A stretch of 56,143 nt of DNA from an uncultured bacterium (GTDB lineage Bacteria; Bacteroidota; Bacteroidia; Chitinophagales; CAIODY01): assembly GCA_903857255.1 (NCBI GenBank), contig CAIODY010000023.1:1-56143 (forward strand), written 5' to 3'. Position numbers and translations under genes: made by a program. Each line of letters begins with the position of its first letter. Position 1 is the stretch's first letter. The notes below the pieces were generated by a model. It was given only the letters and a program-made list of their open reading frames with translations, was not told the origin of the DNA and ran no database searches. Positions 24,880 through 34,352 of this stretch are shown in pieces.

Positions 24880-26049
24880 ATGAGCCCTGAAGGTTTTTGG
24901 AATAAGAGTTGGGATAGATGCTGCTATTTAGTGTTTCTGATTGTAATAGCTACTGGCAGCTGTTTTGCTCATGTTTATCTTTCGATGTTGAACATTTTTT
25001 TTGGCAAAAAAAAACGCGAAGGAATTATTTTTTACCCTTATGCCGAAAAAGGTTCATCAGGCGCATACAATCGAATTCAGCAATTTGAAAAATTATTACA
25101 AAGCGATAATATTCCTTACAAAATTGCATTCACCAGCCAAGATGATATTGCCATGCAAATTTATGATGGTGTAAGATGGAAATGGTATTTCTATTTGTTG
25201 AATTTATATTGGATTAGAATTTTCCAGCTCAAAGAAATTTTCAATTATGATGTAGTAGTTATTCAACGTGGTTTATTTCCATTTCATTATAGTTTAAAAA
25301 AACCATTGCTCGAAAAATTGGTGGCAAAAATAAATCCTAACATGGTCATTGATTTTTGGGATTCAGTTTTTGAAACGCAGCCAGTATTAGTGCCGCTGAC
25401 AGTTCAATATGCTAAAACAGTAACTGTTTCAAATGATTTTTTGAAAGAAAATTTTTTGCGCTGGAATAAAAATGTAGTCATTTGGAAATTAGGATTCAAC
25501 ACCGCCGAATACCAAGAAAAAACTGATTATGAAATCCATCAACCAATTCGATTAGTTTGGACAGGCTTGCCACACAATTTAAATAATCTTGATTTTGTTT
25601 TACCTGCCTTGGAATTTATACATCAAATTCATCCAATTATTTTGGTGATTATCGGCAGAGAAAAACCTGCATTTACATCCATTCCCATTGAACATCATTT
25701 GTGGAATGCCAATACTTTTTTTGATTTATTAAATGGTGCTGATATTGGCATTTATCCCGAAAAAAATTCAGTACATGCTAAAGGAAAATCAGCTATGAAA
25801 GTGATGGATTATTTAACCACAGGATTGCCTACAATCGGTGTTGAATATGGCTTGCTTGCCGAGGCTAAGCATTTAGAAAACATTTACATTGCTAATTCCG
25901 TAGAGGATTGGAAAACAGGTTTACAACTATTAATTACTGATAAAAAACTTCGAGAAAAAATCGGAACAAATGGAAGGCAAACTGTCATCGAAAATTATAG
26001 TTTGAATGAAAATTATAAAAGCCTAAAATCCATTTTATTTGAACAGTAA
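24880..26049 (+). CDS. GT4-like glycosyltransferase with N-terminal membrane segment
   Basis: This 389-residue protein has an N-terminal hydrophobic segment (~18-40) followed by a two-domain GT-B type body. The second half carries a UDP-sugar-domain pattern: LVWTGLPHNLNNLDFVLPAL, ILVIIGREKP, an NGADIGIYPEK turn, and KSAMKVMDYLTTGLPTIGVEYG with the acidic-to-Gly loop of family 4 transferases. The sugar and acceptor are unknown. It is the last gene of the FkbM-flippase-transferase set and ends only 6 bases from the end of ftsW on the opposite strand. No terminator separates these convergent genes. Confidence 0.75.
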   Translation: MSPEGFWNKSWDRCCYLVFLIVIATGSCFAHVYLSMLNIFFGKKKREGIIFYPYAEKGSSGAYNRIQQFEKLLQSDNIPYKIAFTSQDDIAMQIYDGVRWKWYFYLLNLYWIRIFQLKEIFNYDVVVIQRGLFPFHYSLKKPLLEKLVAKINPNMVIDFWDSVFETQPVLVPLTVQYAKTVTVSNDFLKENFLRWNKNVVIWKLGFNTAEYQEKTDYEIHQPIRLVWTGLPHNLNNLDFVLPALEFIHQIHPIILVIIGREKPAFTSIPIEHHLWNANTFFDLLNGADIGIYPEKNSVHAKGKSAMKVMDYLTTGLPTIGVEYGLLAEAKHLENIYIANSVEDWKTGLQLLITDKKLREKIGTNGRQTVIENYSLNENYKSLKSILFEQ

Positions 26050-26055
26050 TTGACA

Positions 26056-27318
26056 CTAAGCAATTGCTTTTTCTTTTGGTAAATCTTTTAATTTTTCTGC
26101 TTCTTTCGCCGCTTGCTCTTCAGCTTTTTTAGCTTCGGCTTCTTCTTGCATTTGCAATTGCTCTTCATCTACATGTTTGCTCACACTTAAAATAATTCCT
26201 GTTGCTAAACTTGTGAACATTAATGAAGTTCCTCCCATGCTAATAAACGGAAGTGTTACGCCTGTTACTGGCGTCAAATGTACGTTGACAGCCATGTGCA
26301 TGAATGCTTGTATGGTGAGAGCAAAGCCTAAACCCACTGCTAAAAATGCACCAAATGCACCCGGACATTTCAAAAATATTTTGATGCAGCGAAATAAAAA
26401 CAATAAATACAACAGCAATAAAATGCCTGCTGTGATGATACCATATTCTTCAATAATCATGGCGAAAATGAAATCGCTATCGGCATGTGGTAAAAAATTT
26501 CTTTGGGTTGAATTTCCTGGTCCAACGCCAGTAATGCCGCCACGAGCAATGGCAATATTGGCTTGTAAAGTTTGATAGTTGACTTCCTTTTTTTCACCAC
26601 CTTTAAAATCTTTCAACCGATTAATCCAAGTGTTTAATCGTCCGACTTTTGCACCTGAAATATAAGCAATGCCAATCACAGAACCAGCTACAAATGCGCC
26701 TACAATGCCTACCAATGCTATATGTTTGATGCTTACTCTGCCGATGAATAACAACACTAAACAGGTGAATAATAAAATGCAAGCCGTAGATAAATTAGCA
26801 GGAAGAATTAATAAAAACACCACCACAATTGGCCACATAATTGGCACAAAAGCTTGTTTGAAATCTTTGATAATTTCTTGCTTTCGAGAAAGCATTCGAG
26901 CCGTGTACATAATGATGGAAAGCTTTGCCAAATCACTAGTTTGAAAGGTTAAACCAATCAACGGAATTTTAATCCATCGCGATGCATCATTTACATGCGA
27001 ACCAAAAACCAACGTGTATAATAGCAATGGAATAGTGAGGAACAGCAACAGTTTGGCAAAAATGGAATAATACTTATAGTGAATGAGATGCGAAAAATAC
27101 ATGATGCCCAATCCCAAACCAACAAACACAAATTGTTGCAGCAAGTAATGTTCTGACGACTGTGATTTTTTATACGCCAAAGCCGCTGTGCTGCTGTAAA
27201 TTGTTAAGCAACTAAACAAGGTTAGCAAAATCACAATTATCCAAATACTGCGGTCGCCCTTGGTTTTCGCAACCCAAGCCGCTGGATGAACAGATTCTAT
27301 GTCTTCTTTTGAAATCAT
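26056..27318 (-). CDS. ftsW: Peptidoglycan glycosyltransferase FtsW
   Basis: FtsW is the SEDS-family polymerase that works with FtsI in septal peptidoglycan synthesis. The 420-residue membrane protein shows about ten helices, the family loop GGITGVGPGNSTQRNFLPHA and the ending HLTPVTGVTLPFISMGGTS. The cytosolic tail (~385-420) is unusually rich in Glu, Ala and Lys (EEAEAKKAEEQAAKEAEKLK). I chose the ATG at 27318 rather than an upstream in-frame start, because the extra 11 residues (MFFDNCSLTID) are encoded by an inverted repeat. The gene is the last of the division cluster here; murG, which usually follows in Bacteroidota, is absent. Confidence 0.9.
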   Translation of the reverse strand: MISKEDIESVHPAAWVAKTKGDRSIWIIVILLTLFSCLTIYSSTAALAYKKSQSSEHYLLQQFVFVGLGLGIMYFSHLIHYKYYSIFAKLLLFLTIPLLLYTLVFGSHVNDASRWIKIPLIGLTFQTSDLAKLSIIMYTARMLSRKQEIIKDFKQAFVPIMWPIVVVFLLILPANLSTACILLFTCLVLLFIGRVSIKHIALVGIVGAFVAGSVIGIAYISGAKVGRLNTWINRLKDFKGGEKKEVNYQTLQANIAIARGGITGVGPGNSTQRNFLPHADSDFIFAMIIEEYGIITAGILLLLYLLFLFRCIKIFLKCPGAFGAFLAVGLGFALTIQAFMHMAVNVHLTPVTGVTLPFISMGGTSLMFTSLATGIILSVSKHVDEEQLQMQEEAEAKKAEEQAAKEAEKLKDLPKEKAIA

Positions 27319-27380
27319 ATCAATTGTCAAAGAGCAATTATCAAAGAACAATTCATTTGCTCTTCATTGCTAATTGATAT
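27317..27380. repeat. Inverted repeat spanning the ftsW start and the murD-ftsW gap
   Basis: ATATCAATT (27317-27325) is the exact complement of AATTGATAT (27372-27380), and AGAGCAA (27331-27337) pairs with TTGCTCT (27357-27363). Inside it, CAATTGTCAAAGAG and CAATTATCAAAGAA form a 14-base tandem duplication. The ftsW ATG (27318-27316) lies in the left arm. Confidence 0.55.
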
Positions 27381-27389
27381 TTGTAAATT

Positions 27390-28730
27390 TTATAAAGCCT
27401 TTACCGCCGTTTTAAATTGATTCCCTCTATCCATATAATTTTCAAACAAATCGAATGAAGCGCAAGCAGGTGATAACAAACATACATCGCCTTGTTCGCC
27501 CAATTGATAAGCCATCAACACCGCTTCCTCGGCGGTTTGTGTGTTGGCAATCATATCTACGTGACGAGCAAAAGCTTCGTGAATTTTTCTGTTGTCTTTT
27601 CCCAAACAAACAATTGCTTTCACTTTTTCTTTCACTAATGAAAGCAAAACAGTGTAGTCATTTCCTTTGTCCAATCCGCCAGCAATCCAGATGACAGGCT
27701 TAGTTGCGCTTTCCAACGCATACCAAGTTGAGTTGATATTGGTTGCTTTTGAATCATTCATGAAATCAATTCCACGAACGGTTGCAACAAATTCCATGCG
27801 ATGTTCCAACGCATTAAAATCGCTCAACGATTCTTTGATTACTTCGTTTCTAACATCCACTACATTGGCTGCAATGCCTGCTGCCAGTGAGTTTTGCTGA
27901 TTGTGTTTGCCTTGTAAGGCTAAGTCGTAAATGCTCATGGTTAATGTTTGTTTTGGTTTGATGGTTATGGTTAAATGGTTATCTTTTATAAATGCTCCTT
28001 CTTCAAATTCTTTCAACAATGAAAAAGGAATTTTTTTTGCTTTTGTTTTTTTCTGTTCTAAATTTTTGCACAACACTTCATCATCAGCACAATAAATGAA
28101 AACATCATTTTCATTTTGATTCATCGTAATTCTGAATTTTGAATCAATGTATTTTTGATACTCATAATTGTATCTGTCCAAATGGTCTTCCGACAAATTG
28201 AGTAACAGAGCCACATCTGGACGAAACTCATGAATATCATCTAATTGAAAATTGCTGATTTCAATCACGTAATAATCCCAGCCTCCATTCGCAACTTCCA
28301 ATGCAAAACTATTTCCGATATTGCCCACCAACGCAGCTTTGTATCCTGCTTTCACTAAAATGTGATGAATCAAAGTTGTGGTTGTTGATTTGCCATTGCT
28401 ACCTGTAATGCCTATCAGCTTTGCATTTCCAGAATATCGAGCAGCAAATTCAATTTCACTAATTACTTTAATTCCTTTCGCTCTGATTTTTTTTACCAAC
28501 TCCACTTTTTCAGGAATGCCTGGACTTTTCATCACTTCATCTGCATTCAAAATTTTTTCTTCCGAATGTTTTTCTTCTTCAAATTCGATGTTGTGTTGTT
28601 GTAAAAGAACTTTGTATTTATCCGCAATTTTATTTTTATCACTCAAGAAAACATCAAAACCTTTTTGCTTGGCAAGAATTGCAGTTCCAGCCCCCGATTC
28701 GCCACCACCAATTATTACAAGACGTTTCAA
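27390..28730 (-). CDS. murD: UDP-N-acetylmuramoylalanine-D-glutamate ligase (MurD)
   Basis: MurD adds D-glutamate to UDP-MurNAc-L-Ala in the cytoplasm. Landmarks are the N-terminal Rossmann motif VIIGGGESGAGTA, the ATP loop GITGSNGKSTTTT, LNLSEDHLDRY, EHRMEFVATVRGIDFMNDSKATN and the final LLSPACASFDLFENYMDRGNQF. I place the start at the TTG at 28730 (446 aa, the usual length). The longer frame from 28805 adds 25 residues encoded within and just beside the intergenic repeat at 28756-28849, and neither candidate is an ATG. The start is therefore uncertain by up to 25 codons. It is flanked by a repeat on each side, with mraY upstream and ftsW downstream. Confidence 0.9.
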   Translation of the reverse strand: MKRLVIIGGGESGAGTAILAKQKGFDVFLSDKNKIADKYKVLLQQHNIEFEEEKHSEEKILNADEVMKSPGIPEKVELVKKIRAKGIKVISEIEFAARYSGNAKLIGITGSNGKSTTTTLIHHILVKAGYKAALVGNIGNSFALEVANGGWDYYVIEISNFQLDDIHEFRPDVALLLNLSEDHLDRYNYEYQKYIDSKFRITMNQNENDVFIYCADDEVLCKNLEQKKTKAKKIPFSLLKEFEEGAFIKDNHLTITIKPKQTLTMSIYDLALQGKHNQQNSLAAGIAANVVDVRNEVIKESLSDFNALEHRMEFVATVRGIDFMNDSKATNINSTWYALESATKPVIWIAGGLDKGNDYTVLLSLVKEKVKAIVCLGKDNRKIHEAFARHVDMIANTQTAEEAVLMAYQLGEQGDVCLLSPACASFDLFENYMDRGNQFKTAVKAL

Positions 28731-28755
28731 TTTTTTGTTTTTGATTTTATTTTTT

Positions 28756-28849
28756 GATAGCACACGGATTAACACTGATTTTTTATGATTAAAACAAATT
28801 TTCAAAATCCGTTCAAATCTTTTTCAATCCATTCAATCCGTGTGCTATT
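28756..28849. repeat. dcw intergenic repeat, copy 1 (mraY-murD gap)
   Basis: This 94-base element has ends ATAGCACACGGATT (28757-28770) and AATCCGTGTGCTAT (28835-28848) that are perfect 14-bp inverted repeats. After the left end comes AACACTGATTTTTTATGATT, shared base for base with copies 2 and 3. The right arm also resembles AATCCGT blocks inside the element. Confidence 0.85.
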
Positions 28850-28883
28850 GCATTTCACATTTTCTAATCTTCTAATTTTCTCA

Positions 28884-30155
28884 TCATCTAATCTTCAAAG
28901 TTGCAATCGCAAACAACGCCAACATAATTCCGATGATGAAAAATCGCATCACAATTTTTGATTCGTGCATGCCCGTTTTTTGATAATGATGATGCAACGG
29001 CGACATTTTAAACAATCGATTTTGCTGCGCATATTCCAATCCATATTTTTTCTTCCGATATTTAAACACAGCCACTTGCAACATCACTGATAAATTTTCG
29101 ATTAAAAAAATGCCACAGAAAATCGGAATCAATAATTCTTTTCTCACACACAAAGCCATTGTTGCAATAATTCCGCCCAATGCCAAACTTCCGGTATCGC
29201 CCATGAAAACCTGCGCTGGATAAGTGTTGTACCACAAAAACCCTACACATGCTCCAATGAAAGCTGCACCAAAAACCACCAATTCGCCCACATGCGGTAT
29301 GTACATGATGTTGAGATAACGAGCGAAATTTATATTGCCACTCACATACGCAAACACCACCAATGTCAAACCAATAATCGCCGAAGTGCCCGTTGCCAGC
29401 CCATCTATGCCATCTGTGATGTTTGCACCATTACTTACCGCAGTGATGATAAACACCACAATCAAAATGTAAATTATCCACGAATATTTTTCATAACCAT
29501 CGCCCAACCACGAAATCAATTTGGCATAATTGAACTCATGCGTTTTTAAAAATGGAATGGTTGTAACTGGCGCTTTCACACTATCCATGCTGCTTTCCAC
29601 GTCTTTGTTGAAGGCTTGTAAAAAACTAACTTGTGCATTTGTAGCAGTTTGTACCACACCATCTTTCACAATTTCTTTTTTGATAATCACATGTTTGTTG
29701 AAGAACAATGATGAACCCACCAACAAGCCCAAGCCAATTTGTCCCATCACTTTAAACTTGCCAGCTAATCCTCTTTTATCTTTTTTGAAAACTTTGATGT
29801 AGTCATCTACAAATCCGATTGTCCCCATCCAAATCGTGGTTGCAATCAACATTAAAATGTACACGTTCAACACTCTTGCAAATAAAATTGTCGGAATCAG
29901 AATTGCAGCCAAGATGATTAATCCGCCCATGGTTGGCGTTCCTTTTTTTGATTGTTCGCCAGCTAATCCTAAATCACGAATGGTTTCGCCGATTTGTTTT
30001 TTCTGTAAAAATTTCACAATTCTTTTACCCAACAACAATGAAATCACCAACGAGAAAATCGCTGCCCATGCGGCTCTGAAGGTGATGTATTTAAACAGCC
30101 CTGCACCTGCAAGATTGAAATGGTCGTGTAAGTAATTGAATAGATAGTAGAACAC
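28884..30155 (-). CDS. mraY: Phospho-N-acetylmuramoyl-pentapeptide transferase (MraY)
   Basis: MraY moves phospho-MurNAc-pentapeptide to undecaprenyl phosphate, making lipid I in the inner membrane. The 423-residue protein has about ten helices and the catalytic regions GFVDDYIKV (acidic pair), [11 protein letters not shown] near 244, [12 protein letters not shown] near 314 and HHHYQKTG near 390. It is longer than the ~360-residue enterobacterial form because of a periplasmic insertion (~155-205), common in Bacteroidota. The start codon is GTG at 30155, directly abutting the left inverted repeat of the S23 cassette. The stop codon is TGA, which shows TGA works as a stop in this genome. Confidence 0.95.
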   Translation of the reverse strand: MFYYLFNYLHDHFNLAGAGLFKYITFRAAWAAIFSLVISLLLGKRIVKFLQKKQIGETIRDLGLAGEQSKKGTPTMGGLIILAAILIPTILFARVLNVYILMLIATTIWMGTIGFVDDYIKVFKKDKRGLAGKFKVMGQIGLGLLVGSSLFFNKHVIIKKEIVKDGVVQTATNAQVSFLQAFNKDVESSMDSVKAPVTTIPFLKTHEFNYAKLISWLGDGYEKYSWIIYILIVVFIITAVSNGANITDGIDGLATGTSAIIGLTLVVFAYVSGNINFARYLNIMYIPHVGELVVFGAAFIGACVGFLWYNTYPAQVFMGDTGSLALGGIIATMALCVRKELLIPIFCGIFLIENLSVMLQVAVFKYRKKKYGLEYAQQNRLFKMSPLHHHYQKTGMHESKIVMRFFIIGIMLALFAIATLKIR

Positions 30156-30606
30156 GTTAATTGTTAATGGTTAATCGTTAATATGAATACAAAGTCCTTC
30201 AATTTTTTTCTTTTTGTTTTTCTAAATAATTTATAAATCCGTTTGTCAAAGCCAAAGTTTTCTCAATTAATTCTCTTCCTTGTTTCAAGTCGCTTTCAGA
30301 AATATATTCTTCATCAAAAGCAATTATCAATTGGTCTAAGACTTCATACAATCAGCCTCTACTTGTTCTGCAATATTGAATATATTCCTTGTAATGAAAT
30401 CGTCCGTAGCCCTCTGCAATATTGTTTGTGATTGAATATGCAGCTCGTTTCATATTGTTCTTCAAAACATAAGTTTCTTCTTTCGGAAATTTTTTACTCA
30501 ACTTTGAAACATACAATCTCACTTCTCTTCCCGACTTCCAGCATTCTAAATCTTCAAATGTTTTTACTTGACTCATTGTTTTTTGTCTTTCCGATTAACA
30601 ATTAAC
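30156..30606. repeat. 13-bp inverted repeats bracketing the S23-like gene
   Basis: GTTAATTGTTAAT (30156-30168) is the exact reverse complement of ATTAACAATTAAC (30594-30606). A second pair, GTTAATCG (30170-30177) and CGATTAAC (30613-30620), overlaps this pattern. The repeats are AT-rich, but they sit at both edges of the one foreign-looking gene in the dcw cluster. Confidence 0.45.
30199..30576 (-). pseudogene. Four-helix-bundle S23/IVP-type protein gene, broken by an in-frame TGA
   Basis: The frame from ATG 30576 encodes a protein of the S23 family, first known from intervening sequences of 23S rRNA genes. It has FEDLECWKSGREVRLYVSKL, then NMKRAAYSITNNIAEGYGRF and YIQYCRTSRG. It stops at TGA (30354-30352) after 74 residues. 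The same frame then continues without further stops for 50 codons with the expected family C-terminus (LYEVLDQLIIAFDEE, LIEKTLALTNGFINYL) to a TGA at 30199. The family normally has Ser in RGSLYE, so a single TCA-to-TGA change explains the break. The product would lack its last two helices. It sits between mraY and murE, flanked by inverted repeats. A base-calling error is possible. Confidence 0.8.
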
Positions 30607-30623
30607 CTTTCTCGATTAACTCT

Positions 30624-32075
30624 TTAGAAAAATTCATTCAAAATTTTAACATCATCAAACTCCAACTTCACTCCTTTTATTTCCTGATATTTTTCATGTC
30701 CTTTTCCTGCCACCAAAATCACATCATCTGCTGAAGCCATGCTGCAAGCCAGTTTGATAGCTTCTTTTCTATCTGTAACAGAAAAAGTATTTTTTCCTTT
30801 CCCGAATGGAACACCTTTTTTCATCTCTTCCAAAATCATATCAGGCTCTTCGCTTCTAGGATTATCACTTGTCAAAATAACCAATTCACTTCCTTTACAA
30901 GCTATTTCAGCCATCACTGGTCGTTTAGCTCTATCTCTGTCACCACCGCAACCAACAACAGTTATCAATCTTCCTGCACCGTTTCTGATATTATTAATCG
31001 TTTCAATCACATTTTGCAGCGCATCAGGAGTATGAGCATAATCAACTATTCCAGTCAGTTTTCTTTCTGCATTTCTTATCACTTCAAATCTTCCTTCTGC
31101 ACCTTTTAAACTGCTTAATACTTGCAATACTTCTTCTTTCTTTTCATTCATTAATCTTGCAGCTGCATATACAGCCAACAAATTATAAGCATTGAATTTT
31201 CCAATCATTCTGAAATGCACATCGGTTCCATCCATTTGCATCAACAAACCTTCTAAAGTGTTTTCTAAAACAATTCCTTTGAAATCAGCCATCTGACGAA
31301 GGCTGTAGGTTTTTCTTTTAGCTTTTGAATTTTGCAGCATCACATTTCCTCTCTTATCATCAATGTTACTCAATGCAAATCCATCGCTTGGCATATCATC
31401 GAAGAAACATTTTTTCACTCTTATGTACTCATCAAATGTTTTGTGATAATCCAGATGGTCGTGAGTGATGTTGGTGAAAATTCCTCCTACAAAATTCAAT
31501 CCTGCAATTCTGTTCTGATGAATCGCATGCGAACTCACTTCCATAAAAGCCTTATCACATCCAGCTTCTACCATTTCATGCAACAACTTGTTCAAACTCA
31601 CTGCATCAGGTGTTGTATGTGTGCTTGGAATAATTTGCTCACCAATTTTATTTTGAACTGTTGAAAGCAAACCGCATTTATACCCCAATCCACTAAACAA
31701 TTGATGCAATAATGTTGCAACTGTAGTTTTTCCATTAGTGCCTGTAACGCCTACCAGTTGCAACTTTTCAGATGGATTGTCAAAATAATTTGCAGCTGCA
31801 ATGCCTAATGCCTTAGCAGCATTTGAAGTTTTTACATAAGTAATTCCATCTTTTAATTCAGCAGGAAATTCTTCGCAAACTATTGCTGTTGCTCCTTTTG
31901 TGATTACTTCATTGATGAATTGATGTCCATCATTTGTTGTACCTCTTGTGGCAAAGAACGTTGAACCTTTTTCAATTTTTCGTGAATCGAATTGAATAGA
32001 AGCAACTGAAACATCAGTTCTGCCAAGCACTTCGAGCAGATTCACTTTGTATAGTATGTCGCTTAATAATTTCAA
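30624..32075 (-). CDS. murE: UDP-N-acetylmuramoyl-tripeptide synthetase (MurE), meso-DAP type
   Basis: MurE adds the third amino acid of the peptidoglycan stem peptide. The 483-residue protein has the three Mur-ligase domains. The N-terminal VSVASIQFDSRKIEKGSTFFA region, the ATP loop GVTGTNGKTT (109-118), ITHDHLDYH and VDYAHTPDAL are all present. DNPRSEEP near residue 404 is the motif that selects meso-diaminopimelate rather than lysine, so a DAP-type wall is predicted. The gene lies downstream of ftsI as usual, but the gap to ftsI holds repeat copy 2 and the gap to mraY holds the broken S23 gene. Confidence 0.95.
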   Translation of the reverse strand: MKLLSDILYKVNLLEVLGRTDVSVASIQFDSRKIEKGSTFFATRGTTNDGHQFINEVITKGATAIVCEEFPAELKDGITYVKTSNAAKALGIAAANYFDNPSEKLQLVGVTGTNGKTTVATLLHQLFSGLGYKCGLLSTVQNKIGEQIIPSTHTTPDAVSLNKLLHEMVEAGCDKAFMEVSSHAIHQNRIAGLNFVGGIFTNITHDHLDYHKTFDEYIRVKKCFFDDMPSDGFALSNIDDKRGNVMLQNSKAKRKTYSLRQMADFKGIVLENTLEGLLMQMDGTDVHFRMIGKFNAYNLLAVYAAARLMNEKKEEVLQVLSSLKGAEGRFEVIRNAERKLTGIVDYAHTPDALQNVIETINNIRNGAGRLITVVGCGGDRDRAKRPVMAEIACKGSELVILTSDNPRSEEPDMILEEMKKGVPFGKGKNTFSVTDRKEAIKLACSMASADDVILVAGKGHEKYQEIKGVKLEFDDVKILNEFF

Positions 32076-32091
32076 TTTCTATTTTTTGTTA

Positions 32092-32209
32092 GCCACGAAT
32101 GCACGAATATTTTTTTTGATAGCACACAGATTAACACTGATTTTTTATGATTAAAGCAGATTTTAAAATCCGTGAAAATCTTTCTCATCCTTTTAATCCG
32201 TGTGCTATT
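32092..32209. repeat. dcw intergenic repeat, copy 2 (ftsI-murE gap)
   Basis: The ends GATAGCACACAGATT (32118-32132) and AATCCGTGTGCTATT (32195-32209) form an inverted repeat with one internal mismatch. The left end is preceded by GCCACGAATGCACGAAT (32092-32108), also found in copy 3 but not in copy 1. The interior shares AACACTGATTTTTTATGATT with the other copies. Confidence 0.85.
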
Positions 32210-32222
32210 GTATTCCAATTTT

Positions 32223-34352
32223 CTAATTAGAAAGTTCCAAACTTATTTCCGTTCCCTTCACCAAAACTTCCCCAGCATTTGGATATTGTTCTATCACTTT
32301 TCCATTGCCTTTGAATTTCACTTTCAATCCTTTATTTTCTAAAACATACAACGCATCTTTCAAAGAAAATCCTGTAACATCAGGCACAACACCTTGTTGT
32401 ATCTGTCTTTCAGCCGATGAATAATTTTTCCCTTCTTTAATTACACTGCACCAATTTCCTTCTGTCATGGTTGAGTGCGATGATTTTAATTCAGTTAAAA
32501 CCTTTTCAATTTCTTTCGTTGCACCAGCCATAAAACCAGGTCTGTCTTCAGGATGCAGCAACGAATCATTTTTTTCTATTGGCGCATGCATAAATGTTGA
32601 TGTAGCATAAACCTTATCGGCCAACTCTTTAAAAACCGGACAAGCTACCTGCGAACCGTAATACACACTCTTATCTTTTGTAGGATTGTAAATCACTACA
32701 ATGCAGCTGTACTGTGGATTGTCAGCCGGAAAGTAGCCAACAAACGATGCCAAAAACTTTTTACTTCCAACTCCTTTATTATTGAAACCGCTTCCAGCCT
32801 GGAAAATTTGCGCTGTACCAGTTTTACCTGCTGCCGAATAATTTGAATTTAAAAGAACGCCTTTGGCTGTACCTTTCAGCACCACAGCCTCCATAATGCC
32901 TCGTAATTTTTTTACTGTTTTTTCACTCACCACTTTTTCGTTGGCAACAGTTGGATTAAATTGTTTAACCACTTTTCCATACTCCGTAACTTTTGAAACT
33001 AAAAATGGTTTCATTCTTTTTCCGTCATTCGCAATCGAATTATACCAGCACAAAGTTTGCAATGGAGTGATTCTTTCTTCATAGCCAACACTCATCCAAG
33101 GCAGCGACACCACTTTGTTCCAGCGTTTTGATGTCGCTTCTTTCACATCTGGATTTGCTTCCCCCGATAAATCAATTCCTGTTTTTTGTGTGATACCAAA
33201 TTGCTTTAAATAGTTGGTATACATTTCTTGTTTATCATTGAAAGCATTGTAAGCAAATTTTGAAATTCCGACATTGGATGAAATTGCAAACGCTGTTTTC
33301 AATGAAACATAATTCACTGCCAGCTCATGGTCTTTCATGATTTGTTTACCATAAACTTTATGTCCGTGTTCCAAATCAATCATCGTTGAAGTGTCTGCCA
33401 AGCCTGATTCCAAAAGGGCTGCACAACTTGCCATTTTAAAAGTTGAGCCTGGTTCAATCGCTTCACTGATGGCGTAATTCATGCGTTCGCTGTAAGGTCC
33501 ACCATTTTCATCTCTGCCCAAATTTGCCAATGCTTTTATCTTTCCTGTTTTCACTTCCATCAAAATCACACAACCATGTTCAGCTTCATTTTTTACCAGC
33601 GTATTTAATAATGTACTTTCAGCAACATCCTGCAAACCCACATCAATCGTGGTGTACACGTCTTTTCCGTTTTGTGGTTCAATCGCATTTTCATCAGTGA
33701 GTGGTAACCAGGTATTACCTGCAATGCGTTGCATCAATTGCTTACCATTCACACCCGATAAATATTCATCGTAAGTTTTTTCTAATCCCACTTTGTTTGA
33801 ATCACGATACAAACCAATCGTCCGCAAACACAGTTGATTAAAGGGATTCACCCGATGAAACTCCTGAATGGCAATCAATCCCCCTTTGTATTTTCCTAAA
33901 TTAAAAATTGGAAATTTGCGAATGAGTTGCAATTCGGTGAACGTCACTTTTCTGTTTAACAACACATATCGTTCATCGTTCTTACGTCCTGAAACCATGA
34001 TTCGGCGATATTCTTCAGCCGATTTATCTTTTAATAAATGACTTAATTTTATCGCCAATGAATCAACTTTCTCATTAAACAATTCATCCGAAACGGCTTC
34101 AGCACGAGTATCCATGCGTATTTCAAAGAACGGCAACGAAGTGGCTAACAATCTTCCATCTTCGCTGTAAATATTTCCTCTGTCGGCTTCAATCGTTTTA
34201 AAATCTGTTGTTAAACTATCCGCCAACGATTTCCAATATCTGCCCTGAACCTGCTGTGTATAAGCTATTCGGGCGATGATGCACAAAGCAAAAATCACCA
34301 ACCCGATGTAAGTAACATACACCCTCCACGATATATCTTTCTTAATGTTCAC
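32223..34352 (-). CDS. ftsI: Division-specific transpeptidase FtsI (PBP3) with PASTA domain
   Basis: FtsI cross-links septal peptidoglycan. The 709-residue class B PBP has one N-terminal membrane helix (~10-30), a dimerisation domain with ADRGNIYSEDGRLLAT, and a transpeptidase domain with SxxK in EPGSTFKMAS (~300), SSN near 356 and KTGTAQ near 507. The last ~60 residues (from VPDVTGFSLKDALYVL) are a PASTA domain. The start is a GTG at 34352 that overlaps the ftsL stop by four bases (GTGA), so translation is probably coupled. The stop lies 14 bases from repeat copy 2. Confidence 0.95.
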   Translation of the reverse strand: MNIKKDISWRVYVTYIGLVIFALCIIARIAYTQQVQGRYWKSLADSLTTDFKTIEADRGNIYSEDGRLLATSLPFFEIRMDTRAEAVSDELFNEKVDSLAIKLSHLLKDKSAEEYRRIMVSGRKNDERYVLLNRKVTFTELQLIRKFPIFNLGKYKGGLIAIQEFHRVNPFNQLCLRTIGLYRDSNKVGLEKTYDEYLSGVNGKQLMQRIAGNTWLPLTDENAIEPQNGKDVYTTIDVGLQDVAESTLLNTLVKNEAEHGCVILMEVKTGKIKALANLGRDENGGPYSERMNYAISEAIEPGSTFKMASCAALLESGLADTSTMIDLEHGHKVYGKQIMKDHELAVNYVSLKTAFAISSNVGISKFAYNAFNDKQEMYTNYLKQFGITQKTGIDLSGEANPDVKEATSKRWNKVVSLPWMSVGYEERITPLQTLCWYNSIANDGKRMKPFLVSKVTEYGKVVKQFNPTVANEKVVSEKTVKKLRGIMEAVVLKGTAKGVLLNSNYSAAGKTGTAQIFQAGSGFNNKGVGSKKFLASFVGYFPADNPQYSCIVVIYNPTKDKSVYYGSQVACPVFKELADKVYATSTFMHAPIEKNDSLLHPEDRPGFMAGATKEIEKVLTELKSSHSTMTEGNWCSVIKEGKNYSSAERQIQQGVVPDVTGFSLKDALYVLENKGLKVKFKGNGKVIEQYPNAGEVLVKGTEISLELSN

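Noticed and set aside
28731-28805. N-terminal extension of MurD (25 codons from a TTG at 28805)
   Set aside because: The extension is encoded by repeat copy 1 and adjoining A-rich sequence and is absent from the normal MurD length, so the start at 28730 is preferred.
30352-30354. TGA in the S23-like gene read as a recoded sense codon
   Set aside because: TGA ends mraY and ftsL at normal lengths here, so it is a working stop. No selenocysteine machinery or element is visible.
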